64,000 bases of DNA from Rossellomorea aquimaris (GTDB lineage Bacteria; Bacillota; Bacilli; Bacillales; Bacillaceae_B), in assembly GCF_000935355.1 (NCBI RefSeq), contig NZ_JXZC01000009.1, positions 62,001-126,000 on the forward strand, in the 5' to 3' direction. The number at the start of each line of letters is the position of its first letter. Within the stretch, counting starts at the first letter, position 1. Shown here in pieces: positions 1 to 9,031 of this stretch. Below the pieces are notes generated by a model, which saw only the letters and a list, made by a program, of their open reading frames with translations, was not told where the DNA came from and did not search any database. A program made the translations under genes and the position numbers.

Positions 1-294
1 AAAGAGTGCTTCTCTAAGGAAGATGTACTTCAATTTGTGGAGGAAACCCGTTATCCGTACTATGTGGTTTGTGGAACAGAGGAAGAATATCAAGATAAAC
101 TGCCCATGCTGATTGAGTCCATCCATCATATTGATTCCACCATTGTGATTGACGCAGCAGGGAAAATATCTGATGAGCATGAGTGGGTTCGTATAGGGCT
201 GAATGGATCCATTTACAACAAGCAAAACATTCTGGAAAAAGTAAATGAGCTGTTAATCATCTGGGAGGAGGGAATTGACAATGACAAAGCCTGA
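1..294 (+). CDS. mutA: Methylmalonyl-CoA mutase small subunit, C-terminal end (5' truncated)
   Basis: The reading frame is open from the first base, so the gene starts outside the window and only about 97 C-terminal codons are present. I identify it mainly by position: it overlaps the start of mutB in the usual mutA-mutB order. The visible part ([23 protein letters not shown] near the end, abbreviated here to its theme) looks like the C-terminal part of the cobalamin-like fold that the small subunit keeps in degenerate form. In the heterodimer this subunit is structural, while catalysis and B12 binding sit in MutB. The internal GTG at 37 is unlikely to be the start because homologous sequence continues upstream of it. 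Confidence 0.8.
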   Translation, partial: KECFSKEDVLQFVEETRYPYYVVCGTEEEYQDKLPMLIESIHHIDSTIVIDAAGKISDEHEWVRIGLNGSIYNKQNILEKVNELLIIWEEGIDNDKA

Positions 295-2437
295 TTGGCA
301 AGCAATCAACCCTTATTCGAAAGAAACGAGAACGAATGATGGTTCTCTGACAGGCAGTACCTACGAGACAAATGAGAAGATCGTCATTAAATCTCTTTAT
401 TCAGAAGCGGACTCAAAGGATATATCCCATGGGGAAGACCTCCCAGGCTTGGCACCTTATACAAGGGGACCGTACCCGACGATGTATGTGAATCGTCCTT
501 GGACCGTAAGGCAGTATGCAGGATTTTCAACAGCAGAAGAAAGCAATGCGTTCTATAGAAGAAATTTAAGTATGGGGCAGAAAGGACTCTCTGTTGCTTT
601 TGATTTAGCAACCCATCGCGGCTATGATTCAGATCATCCGCGTGTAGTGGGGGATGTAGGGAAAGCGGGAGTAGCCATCGATTCGATTCTGGATATGAAG
701 ATTCTGTTTGATGGAATACCTCTTGACCAAATGTCTGTTTCCATGACGATGAACGGAGCGGTGCTGCCCATTCTTGCATTTTATATCGTCACGGCAGAAG
801 AACAGGGCGTTTCGCAGGAGAAGCTGTCCGGTACGATTCAAAATGATATTTTGAAAGAGTATATGGTGCGGAATACCTATATTTATCCTCCTGAAACATC
901 CATGAAGATCATTGCCGATATTTTTGAATATACATCCAAACATATGCCGAAGTTTAATAGCATCAGTATTTCCGGATATCACATGCAGGAAGCGGGAGCA
1001 CCTGCCGATATTGAGCTGGCTTATACATTAGCGGACGGTCTTGAATATGTACGGACTGGTCTCAAGGCAGGGATCGATATCGACTCATTTGCACCGAGAC
1101 TATCATTCTTCTGGGCCATCGGCATGAACTATTTCATGGAAGTAGCCAAAATGAGGGCGGCAAGAAGGATTTGGGCAAAAATGATGAAAACATTCAACCC
1201 TCAGAATCCTAAATCCATGGCGCTAAGGACTCACTCCCAAACATCTGGTTGGAGTCTAACGGAGCAGGATCCTTATAATAATGTCATTCGTACATTACTT
1301 GAGGCGCATGCGGCAGCCATGGGCCATACACAATCCCTTCATACAAATGCACTGGACGAAGCGATTGCGCTGCCGACAGACTTTTCAGCACGGATCGCCC
1401 GTAATACACAGCTGTATCTTCAAGAGGAAACCGGCATTACGAAAGTGATTGATCCATGGGCAGGCTCCCATTATGTAGAATCCTTGACGGATCAACTTAT
1501 GGAGAAGGCATGGGAACATATCGAAGAAATCGAAGAGCTTGGCGGCATGACGAAGGCGATAGATACCGGATTGCCGAAGATGAGGATCGAGGAAGCGGCT
1601 GCCAGAAGACAGGCGATGATTGATTCAGGAGACGAAGCGATTATTGGCGTAAATAAATATCGTCTCGACAAGGAAGACCCGATTGAAACATTGGATATCG
1701 ATAATACGGTTGTAAGACAAAAACAAGTAGAACGAATCCAAAAGCTTAAAGAAGAAAGAAATGACGAGAGAGTGATCGAAACGCTTCAAGCATTAACCCA
1801 TGCAGCAGAAACAGGGGAAGGGAATCTCCTTGAGAAAGCGGTTGATGCAGCAAGAGCACGTGCCACATTAGGAGAAATATCCGATGCGATAGAGAAAGTA
1901 TCGGGACGGCACAAAGCGACCATTAGAAGTATAAGCGGGGTGTACAGCTCGAATTTTTCAAATGAACAAGAAATCAATATAGTAAAAGAAATGACAGAAG
2001 AGTTTTTGGAAAACGAAGGAAGAAGACCCCGTATCCTTATTGCAAAGATGGGACAGGACGGTCATGACAGAGGTGCTAAGGTGATCAGCACGGCGTTCGC
2101 AGACCTTGGTTTTGATGTGGATATCGGACCATTGTTCCAGACGCCGGAAGAAACGGCTCTGCAAGCAGTCGAAAATGACGTGCATGTCATCGGTGTAAGT
2201 TCATTAGCCGCAGGACATAAAACACTCCTGCCTCAACTGGTAGCGGAACTAAAGAAATTAGGAAGAGAAGACATTCTCGTTGTCATTGGTGGAGTGATTC
2301 CCGCTAAGGATTATGACTTCCTATTGAATAACGGAGCCTCTGCCGTTTTTGGACCAGGAACGATCATACCCGTTGCTGCACAAAAAGTCATCAAAGAAAT
2401 TTATGAAATGCTGGGCTATGAGGAAGTGGCTGAATAA
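281..2437 (+). CDS. mutB: Methylmalonyl-CoA mutase large (catalytic) subunit
   Basis: Interconverts (R)-methylmalonyl-CoA and succinyl-CoA with adenosylcobalamin in the cytoplasm, the last step of propionyl-CoA assimilation. The protein has 718 aa, normal for the family. The N-terminal TIM barrel binds the acyl-CoA (TMNGAVLP and [11 protein letters not shown] motifs). The C-terminal B12 domain carries the base-off signature DGHDRG near residue 593, whose His ligates cobalt, followed by the GGVIP element. I chose ATG 281 because GGAGGAGG lies 8 bases upstream; the in-frame TTG at 275 sits too close to that site. It overlaps mutA by 14 bases and meaB by one base, so the three genes are translationally coupled. 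Confidence 0.97.
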   Translation: MTKPDWQAINPYSKETRTNDGSLTGSTYETNEKIVIKSLYSEADSKDISHGEDLPGLAPYTRGPYPTMYVNRPWTVRQYAGFSTAEESNAFYRRNLSMGQKGLSVAFDLATHRGYDSDHPRVVGDVGKAGVAIDSILDMKILFDGIPLDQMSVSMTMNGAVLPILAFYIVTAEEQGVSQEKLSGTIQNDILKEYMVRNTYIYPPETSMKIIADIFEYTSKHMPKFNSISISGYHMQEAGAPADIELAYTLADGLEYVRTGLKAGIDIDSFAPRLSFFWAIGMNYFMEVAKMRAARRIWAKMMKTFNPQNPKSMALRTHSQTSGWSLTEQDPYNNVIRTLLEAHAAAMGHTQSLHTNALDEAIALPTDFSARIARNTQLYLQEETGITKVIDPWAGSHYVESLTDQLMEKAWEHIEEIEELGGMTKAIDTGLPKMRIEEAAARRQAMIDSGDEAIIGVNKYRLDKEDPIETLDIDNTVVRQKQVERIQKLKEERNDERVIETLQALTHAAETGEGNLLEKAVDAARARATLGEISDAIEKVSGRHKATIRSISGVYSSNFSNEQEINIVKEMTEEFLENEGRRPRILIAKMGQDGHDRGAKVISTAFADLGFDVDIGPLFQTPEETALQAVENDVHVIGVSSLAAGHKTLLPQLVAELKKLGREDILVVIGGVIPAKDYDFLLNNGASAVFGPGTIIPVAAQKVIKEIYEMLGYEEVAE

Positions 2438-3474
2438 TGGCAGAGAATGATTCAGGGCGAAAGAAGCGGTTTGTGAAGAAGAAAAAGGATTCTGTATCAA
2501 TTCCCGAATTAAAGGACGGGGTCTTGAAAGGCGACCGTAGCTCCTTGGCGAAGGCCATCACGCTGATTGAAAGCAATGCAGAACAGCATTATGCCATGGG
2601 ACAGGAACTGTTGCAGGAGCTCCTTCCCTATACGGGTAAAAGTTTTCGGATCGGCATTACAGGTGTGCCGGGAGCCGGTAAAAGTACATTCATAGAAGCG
2701 TTCGGGGAAATGTTATGTGAGCAGGGTCTCCGGGTTGCCGTCCTTGCGATTGATCCCAGCTCTTCCATTTCCGGTGGCAGTATTCTGGGGGATAAAACAA
2801 GGATGGAACAATTATCGAAAAACCCCCATGCTTTTGTAAGACCTTCCCCCACTGCAGGAACACTTGGTGGAGTACACCGGAAAACCAGTGAAACCCTTCT
2901 CTTATGCGAAGCGGCCGGATATGATCTGATGATCATTGAAACCGTTGGAGTCGGTCAGAGTGAAGTGATGGTGAGGCAAATGGTGGATTTCTTCCTCCTG
3001 CTCGTCATCACTGGAGCGGGGGACGAGCTTCAAGGAATGAAAAAGGGGATCATGGAGCTTGCCGATGCATTACTTGTCAACAAAGCGGATGGAGAAAATA
3101 AACCTCTCGCTGAGAAAACAAAAAGAGAGCTGAACCAAATCCTCCACTTCTTGACTCCCGCAACTAAAGGTTGGAGCTCAAAGGCTTATACCTGTTCTGC
3201 CTTGAAAAATGAGGGGTTAAAAGAGATGTGGAATGTGATCCGACAGTTTGAGAAGCAATCAAAAGAACAGGGAGTCTTTGAAGAAAGGCGACTTCTCCAA
3301 AAGCAGGAATGGTTTCATACGATGTTGAAAGAAAGAGTCCTCTCAGACTTCTTTTTTCACCAAAACATAAAGTCCGCCCTCCCTCACATGGAAAATCGAG
3401 TGAAGGAAGGAGATTTTACGACTTCTCAGGCAGTAGAAGAATTGCTAAAGTTGTATAAAGAAGCAATTCATTGA
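2437..3474 (+). CDS. meaB: Methylmalonyl-CoA mutase-associated GTPase MeaB (ArgK family)
   Basis: G3E-type P-loop GTPase that loads and protects the cofactor of methylmalonyl-CoA mutase, ejecting damaged cobalamin and gating adenosylcobalamin delivery. At 345 aa it is normal length. The Walker A motif GVPGAGKST is near residues 76-84. The stretch VLAIDPSSSISGGSILGDKTRM is the family switch region, and NKADGEN is the guanine specificity motif. The N-terminus (about 15 residues) is unusually rich in Lys and Arg. The start codon shares its A with the mutB stop codon, which argues for tight coupling. The name ArgK, from an old transport annotation, should not be used to infer arginine uptake. Confidence 0.95.
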   Translation: MAENDSGRKKRFVKKKKDSVSIPELKDGVLKGDRSSLAKAITLIESNAEQHYAMGQELLQELLPYTGKSFRIGITGVPGAGKSTFIEAFGEMLCEQGLRVAVLAIDPSSSISGGSILGDKTRMEQLSKNPHAFVRPSPTAGTLGGVHRKTSETLLLCEAAGYDLMIIETVGVGQSEVMVRQMVDFFLLLVITGAGDELQGMKKGIMELADALLVNKADGENKPLAEKTKRELNQILHFLTPATKGWSSKAYTCSALKNEGLKEMWNVIRQFEKQSKEQGVFEERRLLQKQEWFHTMLKERVLSDFFFHQNIKSALPHMENRVKEGDFTTSQAVEELLKLYKEAIH

Positions 3475-3590
3475 ATGGTTTAGTTAATTTTAATTGAAAG
3501 ATATGGTTTGAAATTGTTATGATAGGGGTATATCAAATTTCCTGTTTTATGGAGAATGATTAAGTCAGCGATTAAAAGGAGAGTTCAAGC

Positions 3591-4028
3591 ATGGATATAG
3601 ATTTCAATTTATTAATGAATGATGTTGTTCGCCAGGCCCGTCAAGAAATCGAACAAGCCGGTTATACTCAGTTAACAACAGAAGAAGAAGTAGATCAAGC
3701 TTTCGCTAAAGAAGGTACAACACTTGTGATGATCAATTCCGTTTGTGGTTGCGCCGGAGGAATCGCACGCCCTGCAGCAGCTCATTCCATTCACTACGAT
3801 AAACGACCGGATCAATTAGTAACGGTTTTCGCCGGTCAAGATAAAGAAGCTACAGCGAAAGCACGCAGCTACTTCACCGGTTACCCGCCATCCTCACCGT
3901 CGTTTGCCCTATTAAAAGATGGAAAGTTACTGACGATGGTAGAAAGACACGAAATTGAAGGTCACGATCCAATGTCGGTTGTGAACAAAATTCAATCTTA
4001 CTTCGATCAATATTGTGAAGAAGTGTAA
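3591..4028 (+). CDS. brxB: Bacilliredoxin BrxB (YqiW/YphP family)
   Basis: Thioredoxin-fold protein that removes bacillithiol from S-bacillithiolated proteins during recovery from oxidative stress. It has 145 aa, the usual length. The active-site CGC motif lies at residues 52-54 ([13 protein letters not shown] context), and the conserved FAGQDKEAT and [10 protein letters not shown] blocks follow. Sequence resembles B. subtilis YqiW (BrxB) more than YphP (BrxA): it has the [12 protein letters not shown] start and the CEEV end. An AAAGGAGAG site precedes the ATG. It is a single-gene unit, separated from meaB by about 115 bases and closed by a strong terminator. Presence implies the cell makes bacillithiol, which is inference. 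Confidence 0.95.
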   Translation: MDIDFNLLMNDVVRQARQEIEQAGYTQLTTEEEVDQAFAKEGTTLVMINSVCGCAGGIARPAAAHSIHYDKRPDQLVTVFAGQDKEATAKARSYFTGYPPSSPSFALLKDGKLLTMVERHEIEGHDPMSVVNKIQSYFDQYCEEV

Positions 4029-4036
4029 ATAAGATG

Positions 4037-4087
4037 AAAAAACCCGTCAGGTTTCTCACAGGTAGAGTGAGAAGCCTGACGGTTTTT
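4037..4087 (+). terminator. Rho-independent terminator of brxB
   Basis: Nearly perfect 21-bp inverted repeat (AAAACCCGTCAGG arm and its complement) with a 5-base loop, followed by TTTTTT. It starts 9 bases after the brxB stop. Confidence 0.92.
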
Positions 4088-4313
4088 TATGTTGGATGGG
4101 AGTTTTACAGGATCCATACTCATTCCTCTCAATTATTAGTGAAACTTACCTCGATTGTGACAGCCAGAAATTTCGAAGATGCTCAATTCCACTATTAATG
4201 AATATAATTTGAATAATATTCATCCTTCTCTATTTACTCTAACTTATAAAAACTTAATAAAATCACTGTAATTTTCAGAAAATATAAACATTTATCTATA
4301 ATTATAAAAGCTA

Positions 4314-4341
4314 TTGCATAAAAATTAATCTCTGCTACAAT
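4314..4341 (+). promoter_or_regulatory. SigA-type promoter of artPQM
   Basis: TTGCAT (4314-4319), 16-base spacer, TACAAT (4336-4341), about 65 bases before the artP start. The 4090-4310 stretch upstream is AT-rich and holds no gene I can support. It includes a short dyad TGAATAATATTCA at 4210-4222. Confidence 0.65.
4315..4328 (+). promoter_or_regulatory. Candidate ARG box (ArgR/AhrC operator)
   Basis: TGCATAAAAATTAA matches the ARG box core TGAATWWWWATTCA at 12 of 14 positions and lies across the -35 element and spacer of the artP promoter, where binding would block RNA polymerase. A second, one-base-short dyad (TGAATAATATTCA) is about 100 bases upstream. Repression by arginine is inferred from the match and the cargo. 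Confidence 0.5.
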
Positions 4342-4406
4342 ACGAATATAGTAATTAATATACATTATATATTATATTTATACACGATAACCAAGGAGGA
4401 ACTACA

Positions 4407-5189
4407 ATGAAAAAGCTATTATCTCTATTATTATTACTGATCGTTTCTACTACTCTAGCTGCATGCGGAGCAGGAGAAGAGAATGCAGAGACTGCTTCAG
4501 GAGACTCTAAGAAACTGATCATGGGTACGTCTGCTGACTATAAACCATTTGAATACGTCGATACGGCAAACAGTGATGAATTTATCGGGTACGACATTGA
4601 CTTGGCTCATTTGCTGGCAGATGAACTTGGATATGAAATCGAGATCAAAGATATGGAGTTCAGCGGATTAATATCAGCTCTTAAAACAGGCCAGGTGGAC
4701 TTTGTGCTTTCAGCTATGACGCCTACGCCGGAACGACAAAAGAACGTTGACTTCAGTGATGTCTACTACACCGCAAAAGATATGATCATCTCAACTAAAG
4801 AGAGCGGAATTCAAAGCGAAAAAGACCTTGATGGAAAAACGGTTGGGGTTCAGTTAGGTTCCATTCAACAGGATGCTGCAGAAGAACTTTCCACATCCAT
4901 CCAATTAAAAGTCGAGACGCGTGACCGTATACCCGAGCTGATACAGGATCTCCAAAATGGACGTTTTGATGCCATTATCATAGAAAATACAGTTGCAAAC
5001 GGTTATTTGGATAAAAATGATGAACTTCAAGGAAATACGATGGATGTGAATGAAGAAGATGCCGGATCTGCTGTTGCTTTTCCGAAGGACAGTGAACTTA
5101 CAAGTGAATTCAATGATGCGTTGAAGAAGCTTGAAGAAAATGGAGAATTGGATAAACTGGCTGAAAAGTGGTTTGACGGAGAACAGTAG
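4407..5189 (+). CDS. artP: Arginine-type amino acid ABC transporter, substrate-binding lipoprotein
   Basis: Extracytoplasmic solute-binding lipoprotein (family 3, polar amino acids) that captures ligand for ArtQM. It has 260 aa. A signal peptide with lipobox LAAC puts the lipidated Cys at residue 20. The mature part has the periplasmic-binding-protein pattern: GTSADYKPFEY, FIGYDIDLAHLLADELG, and FSGLISALKTGQVDFVLSAM. B. subtilis has yqiX-yqiY-yqiZ at the same place next to yqiW, a high-affinity arginine system. AAGGAGG is 9 bases before the ATG. Arginine is the best guess for the ligand; other cationic or polar residues cannot be excluded from sequence. Confidence 0.9.
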   Translation: MKKLLSLLLLLIVSTTLAACGAGEENAETASGDSKKLIMGTSADYKPFEYVDTANSDEFIGYDIDLAHLLADELGYEIEIKDMEFSGLISALKTGQVDFVLSAMTPTPERQKNVDFSDVYYTAKDMIISTKESGIQSEKDLDGKTVGVQLGSIQQDAAEELSTSIQLKVETRDRIPELIQDLQNGRFDAIIIENTVANGYLDKNDELQGNTMDVNEEDAGSAVAFPKDSELTSEFNDALKKLEENGELDKLAEKWFDGEQ

Positions 5190-5196
5190 ATTGATA

Positions 5197-5227
5197 GAAG
5201 GGCTAACCCATCATCGGTTAGCCCTTC
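5197..5227 (+). terminator. Intercistronic hairpin between artP and artQ
   Basis: Perfect 12-bp stem (GAAGGGCTAACC and its complement) with a 7-base loop, placed 8 bases after the artP stop. No run of T follows, so it probably acts as a 3' stabiliser or partial terminator that keeps the binding protein more abundant than the permease, a common arrangement in ABC operons. Confidence 0.75.
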
Positions 5228-5258
5228 CTATTTAATAGTATGATTGGAGGAGAATACA

Positions 5259-5918
5259 GTGCCGCTTGATTTTCAACAATTGATTCCTTCAATTCCTTTT
5301 ATTTTAGAAGGATTGAAGGTCACTCTTAAAATTGTCGGGTTAGCGGGAATACTTGGGTTTGCGTTCGGTATTCTGCTTGCTCTTTGTAAAATAAGTTCCA
5401 TCAAACCTTTAACGTTACTTGCAGACATTTATACATCGGTTTTCCGGGGGACTCCTTTAGTTCTCCAGTTAATGATCATCTTTTATGGTTCGCCACAGCT
5501 TTTTGGAACCCAGATCGAACCGTATACAGCAGCGATCCTTTCTTTTTCCCTTAATTCAGCTGCCTATATTTCCGAAATCATTCGAGCGGGAATCAATGCA
5601 GTGGATAAAGGTCAAAAGGAAGCGGCCATGGCCCTTGGGGTTCCTTATCGGCTGATGATGAAAGACGTGATTCTGCCTCAGGCCATTAAAAATATCCTGC
5701 CGGCCTTAATGAATGAATTTATCACCCTTACGAAGGAATCCGCCATCGTCACAGTTATCGGGGCAGCCGATGTCATGAGACGTTCGTATATGGTGGGAAG
5801 TGATTTGTATTCCTTTTTCGAACCACTCCTATTTGCCGGACTGATTTATTATGTGCTTGTCATGGTTCTGACCTTATTAGGGAAAGCGCTGGAAGGGAGA
5901 CTACGTGGAAATGATTAA
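5259..5918 (+). CDS. artQ: Arginine-type amino acid ABC transporter, permease
   Basis: Inner-membrane permease of the HisM/GlnP class; it would dimerise and couple to ArtM. From the GTG at 5259 it has 219 aa, the length of B. subtilis ArtQ. A GGAGGA site lies 6 bases upstream of this GTG, whereas an in-frame TTG at 5244 is upstream of the site. About five transmembrane segments are visible. The EAA loop that contacts the ATPase reads [23 protein letters not shown] around residues 120-142. The gene overlaps artM. Confidence 0.92.
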   Translation: MPLDFQQLIPSIPFILEGLKVTLKIVGLAGILGFAFGILLALCKISSIKPLTLLADIYTSVFRGTPLVLQLMIIFYGSPQLFGTQIEPYTAAILSFSLNSAAYISEIIRAGINAVDKGQKEAAMALGVPYRLMMKDVILPQAIKNILPALMNEFITLTKESAIVTVIGAADVMRRSYMVGSDLYSFFEPLLFAGLIYYVLVMVLTLLGKALEGRLRGND

Positions 5919-6627
5919 AGCAGAAAAGATTACAAAGTCGTTTGGAAAGCTTCAAGTATTAAAAGGTATCGATTTTTCCGTGGAAAAAGGGGAGGTTGTC
6001 GCATTGATCGGTCCTTCCGGTTCCGGGAAATCCACTCTTCTCCGCTGCCTGAATTATTTAGAGGAACCAACTTCAGGATCGATATACTTTGAAGAAGCTG
6101 TTGTGAATGGAAAAAATATAAGCAAAGTGAGACAAGATATAGGCATGGTATTTCAGCATTTTCATCTTTTTCCTCATATGACAGCGTTGGAAAACGTGAT
6201 CTACGCTCCAGTGAAAGTGAAGGGGCTGAACAAAACAGAGGCTAAAAAATTAGGGACGGACCTCCTGACAAAAGTCGGTTTGAAAGAAAAAAGTGATGAA
6301 TATCCAAACCGTCTATCAGGAGGTCAAAAGCAGCGTGTGGCCATTGCAAGGGCACTTGCCATGGAACCAAAAGTGATGTTGTTTGACGAACCGACGTCTG
6401 CACTGGATCCTGAAATGGTCAAAGAGGTGCTGGAGGTCATGAAATCACTCGCTCATTCAGGTATGACGATGATCATTGTCACCCATGAAATGGGTTTTGC
6501 AAGGGAAGTAGCAGACAGAGTCTTATTCATGGACGATGGAAAGATCGTCGAAGAAGGAGAGCCTCTTCTGTTTTTCTCGAACCCGCAAAGCGACCGGGGA
6601 AAAGAATTCCTAGAAAAAATACTATGA
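5911..6627 (+). CDS. artM: Arginine-type amino acid ABC transporter, ATP-binding protein
   Basis: Cytoplasmic ATPase that powers ArtPQ. Walker [10 protein letters not shown] is at residues 34-42, the signature LSGGQ at 135-139, and Walker B VMLFDEP at 155-161. The His switch is in VTHEMGF. It is 238 aa from ATG 5911, which matches the family start MIK-x-E-K; a GTG two codons upstream (5905) is slightly better spaced from the GGAAGGGAG site and cannot be excluded. It overlaps the end of artQ by 8 bases and ends the operon, with a terminator just downstream. Confidence 0.93.
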   Translation: MIKAEKITKSFGKLQVLKGIDFSVEKGEVVALIGPSGSGKSTLLRCLNYLEEPTSGSIYFEEAVVNGKNISKVRQDIGMVFQHFHLFPHMTALENVIYAPVKVKGLNKTEAKKLGTDLLTKVGLKEKSDEYPNRLSGGQKQRVAIARALAMEPKVMLFDEPTSALDPEMVKEVLEVMKSLAHSGMTMIIVTHEMGFAREVADRVLFMDDGKIVEEGEPLLFFSNPQSDRGKEFLEKIL

Positions 6628-6633
6628 ACGATG

Positions 6634-6670
6634 GAAGGATTAGCGAACAGTTTCGTTAATCCTCCTTTTT
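6634..6670 (+). terminator. Terminator of artPQM
   Basis: 12-bp stem (AGGATTAGCGAA with TTCGTTAATCCT, one G-T pair) followed by CCTTTTT, 7 bases after the artM stop. Confidence 0.88.
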
Positions 6671-6734
6671 ATGTTCAAGGGGAATTATGGTATTCTATAG
6701 AAGCAAAAAAAAGAAAGAGTTAGGAGAAAAATGA

Positions 6735-7721
6735 ATGTTTCGAATCGGGTACCGAACACTTAAGACTGGGATCGGCACAGCCGTTGCGATCAGTATTGCA
6801 CAGTGGTTCCAGCTGGATAACTTTGTATCTGCCGGAATATTGACGATTCTGTGCATTCAAAACACGAAGAAGAAATCGGTGAATGCATCTTGGAGCCGTT
6901 TTCTGGCCTGTGTGATTGCCATGATGATTTCGGCTGCGTTCTTTGAATTCATTGCCTATCACCCTGCCGTCATCGGCCTGCTATTACTTGTGTTCATTCC
7001 GATTACAGTTGCCCTGAGTATCAAAGAAGGAATTGTCACCAGTTCCGTTATCATTTTACATATTTATTCCGCGGGTAACGTGACCTTGGGGCTTTTCGAG
7101 AATGAATTAGGCATCATTGTCATCGGGATAGGGATAGCTCTTATCATGAACCTTTATATGCCGAGTGTAGATAAAAAGATGATCGAATATCAAGAAAAGA
7201 TTGAAGCCAATTTCTATAAGATCTTTTGTGAAATGATCAACTACCTTCGAACAAATGATAGCCATTGGGATGGTAAAGAAATCACTGAAACGGAACAATT
7301 ACTTAAAGAAGCGAAGACCCTTGCATTCAAGGATGTTGAAAATCACTTTTTACGACATGAGAACTTATATTATCTGTATTTTAAAATGAGGGAAAAGCAG
7401 TTCGAAATCCTACAGCGTATTTTACCGATTGCTACATCGATTTCTTTGACAGTGGAACAGGGACATCGGATTGCAGAATTTCTGGATGAGCTTAGTGATC
7501 ACATACATCCGGGAAACACTGCCTTGTTTTATCTGAAGAAATTGTACGATATGAAAGTGGAATTTGAGCAAATGGATTTACCGAAGACTAGGGAAGAGTT
7601 CGAAACCCGTGCGGCCCTTTATCAGTTCGTCCAGGAGATGGAGCAGTATCTTCTACTAAAAAGCTCGTTTAAAGGAATAAAGAAGGATGAAAATGATCAA
7701 AGAGAAGTACACTACACCTAA
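6735..7721 (+). CDS. yqjA: YqjA-like membrane protein, aromatic acid exporter family (DUF939)
   Basis: Probable inner-membrane protein of 328 aa. The first ~145 residues hold four or five hydrophobic segments (for example the regions around residues 20-35, 55-100 and 115-135). The rest is a soluble, mostly helical C-terminal domain of about 180 residues, the typical FUSC/ArAE-like layout. B. subtilis YqjA follows artM in the same way. Substrate is unknown; export of aromatic carboxylates is a family label, not something shown here. TAGGAG lies 8 bases before the chosen ATG. The gene is followed 20 bases later by the L,D-transpeptidase, so the two may be co-transcribed. Confidence 0.85.
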   Translation: MFRIGYRTLKTGIGTAVAISIAQWFQLDNFVSAGILTILCIQNTKKKSVNASWSRFLACVIAMMISAAFFEFIAYHPAVIGLLLLVFIPITVALSIKEGIVTSSVIILHIYSAGNVTLGLFENELGIIVIGIGIALIMNLYMPSVDKKMIEYQEKIEANFYKIFCEMINYLRTNDSHWDGKEITETEQLLKEAKTLAFKDVENHFLRHENLYYLYFKMREKQFEILQRILPIATSISLTVEQGHRIAEFLDELSDHIHPGNTALFYLKKLYDMKVEFEQMDLPKTREEFETRAALYQFVQEMEQYLLLKSSFKGIKKDENDQREVHYT

Positions 7722-7741
7722 AACCGAAAAAAGGTGATAGG

Positions 7742-8245
7742 ATGCGTATACTTCTCGCCATTATCTTGTTCGCTTCTCCCATCTGGCCACTTGGAAGGAA
7801 TCCGTTGCCCGGGGATCCGTTTATTATCGTGAACAAGGAAAGCAATCAATTAGCCTATATCGACGAAGGGAAGATCCAGAACACATTCCCGGTAGCAACA
7901 GGGAAAACGACGACCCTCACCCCGGAAGGACTATTTAATGTAACAGTCAAAGCCAAGAACCCTTATTACCGTAAGAAGAATATTCCGGGTGGAGACCCGC
8001 GTAATCCATTGGGTTCGAGATGGATCGGCTTTGACGCCAAGGGGACAGACGGAAGGATTTATGGAATCCATGGTACGAATCAACCTTCAAGCATAGGCAA
8101 ATATATCTCAAATGGATGCATTCGAATGCACAACAAACATGTTGAATATCTGTTTGATCAGGTGCCTGTCGGAACAAAGGTGCTAGTCGTCAAAACGAAC
8201 AAAAGCTTCCATCAGCTAGGTAAAGAGCAAGGTGCGATAAAATAA
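7742..8245 (+). CDS. L,D-transpeptidase (YkuD domain)
   Basis: Secreted or membrane-anchored enzyme that would form or exchange peptide crosslinks in peptidoglycan through a catalytic Cys. It has 167 aa: a short N-terminal hydrophobic segment (residues 1-16), then a YkuD domain from about residue 27. The catalytic signature is present: His110 in GIHGTN, and SNGCIRM with Cys126 and Arg128. There is no LysM domain, unlike B. subtilis YkuD. A GGTGATAG site precedes the ATG. Its position corresponds to yqjB in B. subtilis, but I do not claim orthology. A strong terminator follows directly. Confidence 0.9.
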   Translation: MRILLAIILFASPIWPLGRNPLPGDPFIIVNKESNQLAYIDEGKIQNTFPVATGKTTTLTPEGLFNVTVKAKNPYYRKKNIPGGDPRNPLGSRWIGFDAKGTDGRIYGIHGTNQPSSIGKYISNGCIRMHNKHVEYLFDQVPVGTKVLVVKTNKSFHQLGKEQGAIK

Positions 8246-8286
8246 AAGGATCTGCTTTCGACTAGCGAAAGCAGATCCTTTGTTTT
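8244..8286 (+). terminator. Terminator after the L,D-transpeptidase gene
   Basis: 16-bp stem (AAAGGATCTGCTTTCG and complement), 5-base loop, then TTTGTTTT. It could also stop minus-strand transcription of the facing prli42-like gene. Confidence 0.9.
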
Positions 8287-8327
8287 CTAAAGGGCATGTC
8301 CCTTAAATGATACGGTTCATTATTCTT

Positions 8328-8423
8328 TTATAATAAGAAAGTCAGTCCTGCCATGATCGTCGATGCAATCATCGCAAACAGCATGACAAATACAATTATT
8401 TTTTGTAATTTTTTATTACCCAT
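8328..8423 (-). CDS. prli42: Prli42-like stressosome-associated miniprotein
   Basis: A 31-codon gene on the minus strand. The product starts MGNKKLQKIIVFVMLFAMIA and ends with TIMAGLTFLL: a short basic N-terminus followed by one transmembrane helix. This matches the Prli42 family, first described in Listeria as the membrane anchor that links the stressosome to stress sensing; the family pattern is M-x-N-K-K-x-Q-K-I followed by a helix containing AM-x-AST. A GGAGAG site lies about 7 bases before the ATG. It stands alone between convergent yqjB-position gene and mce. The stressosome role in this organism is inference; no rsb genes are in the window. Confidence 0.85.
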   Translation of the reverse strand: MGNKKLQKIIVFVMLFAMIASTIMAGLTFLL

Positions 8424-8514
8424 TGTATCTCTCCATTCTTCATATCACCTTAAAGAGGTGAATTTCAACTCTATTTTATCGTGAATGGTGAGATAAAACA
8501 ACCGTTGGCATAAA

Positions 8515-8528
8515 AGAAAACGCTTTAA
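8515..8528 (+). promoter_or_regulatory. Candidate cre (CcpA) site upstream of mce
   Basis: AGAAAACGCTTTAA agrees with the cre consensus TGWAANCGNTNWCA at 12 of 14 positions. It lies 5 bases after TTGGCA (8505-8510), a possible -35 element, about 90 bases before mce. Glucose repression of the propionyl-CoA genes is inference. Confidence 0.4.
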
Positions 8529-8613
8529 TTATTCGCCGGTTTAGGAGGAAATTCGACAACAATCATCGAATACTATACGGGTGGAGTGTGTAAACAACAG
8601 GGGGATGATAGGA

Positions 8614-9027
8614 ATGAAAAAGGTAGATCATATCGGAATAGCAGTATCATCAATAGACAATGCTCTCACGTTTTATGAAGATACTCTTGGGCTCTCACTG
8701 GTCAAGGTTGAAGAGGTGGGAAATCAAGGTGTGAAAGTAGCATTCATTGATGGTGGGAATATTAAGCTTGAGTTACTTGAACCGTTACATAATGAAAGTC
8801 CGATTGCAAAGTTCATTGAGAAAAAAGGAGAAGGCATTCACCATATTGCTTTTGGTGTTGAAGGAATTGAAGAACGGATCAAGGAACTGCAAGCCAAAGG
8901 AGTCCGGATGATCAACGAAACGCCAAAACCCGGGGCTGGAGGGGCTGCGGTTGCCTTCATGCATCCAAGGTCAGCGCACGGTGTACTATATGAACTATGT
9001 GATAAATCAAACATCAAGGGGGAGTAA
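8614..9027 (+). CDS. mce: Methylmalonyl-CoA epimerase
   Basis: Converts (S)- to (R)-methylmalonyl-CoA, linking propionyl-CoA carboxylase to the mutase. It has 137 aa and two beta-alpha-beta-beta-beta (glyoxalase/VOC) modules. Metal-binding His6 is in VDHIGIAV, another His in GEGIHHIAF, and the last ligand Glu in YELCDKS near the C-terminus. I chose ATG 8614, 9 bases after AGGGGG; upstream starts (GTG 8581, ATG 8605) lack a properly spaced site. The gene is 4 bases from the carboxylase gene, so they form one operon, as yqjC-yqjD do in B. subtilis. Confidence 0.93.
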   Translation: MKKVDHIGIAVSSIDNALTFYEDTLGLSLVKVEEVGNQGVKVAFIDGGNIKLELLEPLHNESPIAKFIEKKGEGIHHIAFGVEGIEERIKELQAKGVRMINETPKPGAGGAAVAFMHPRSAHGVLYELCDKSNIKGE

Positions 9028-9031
9028 CATA

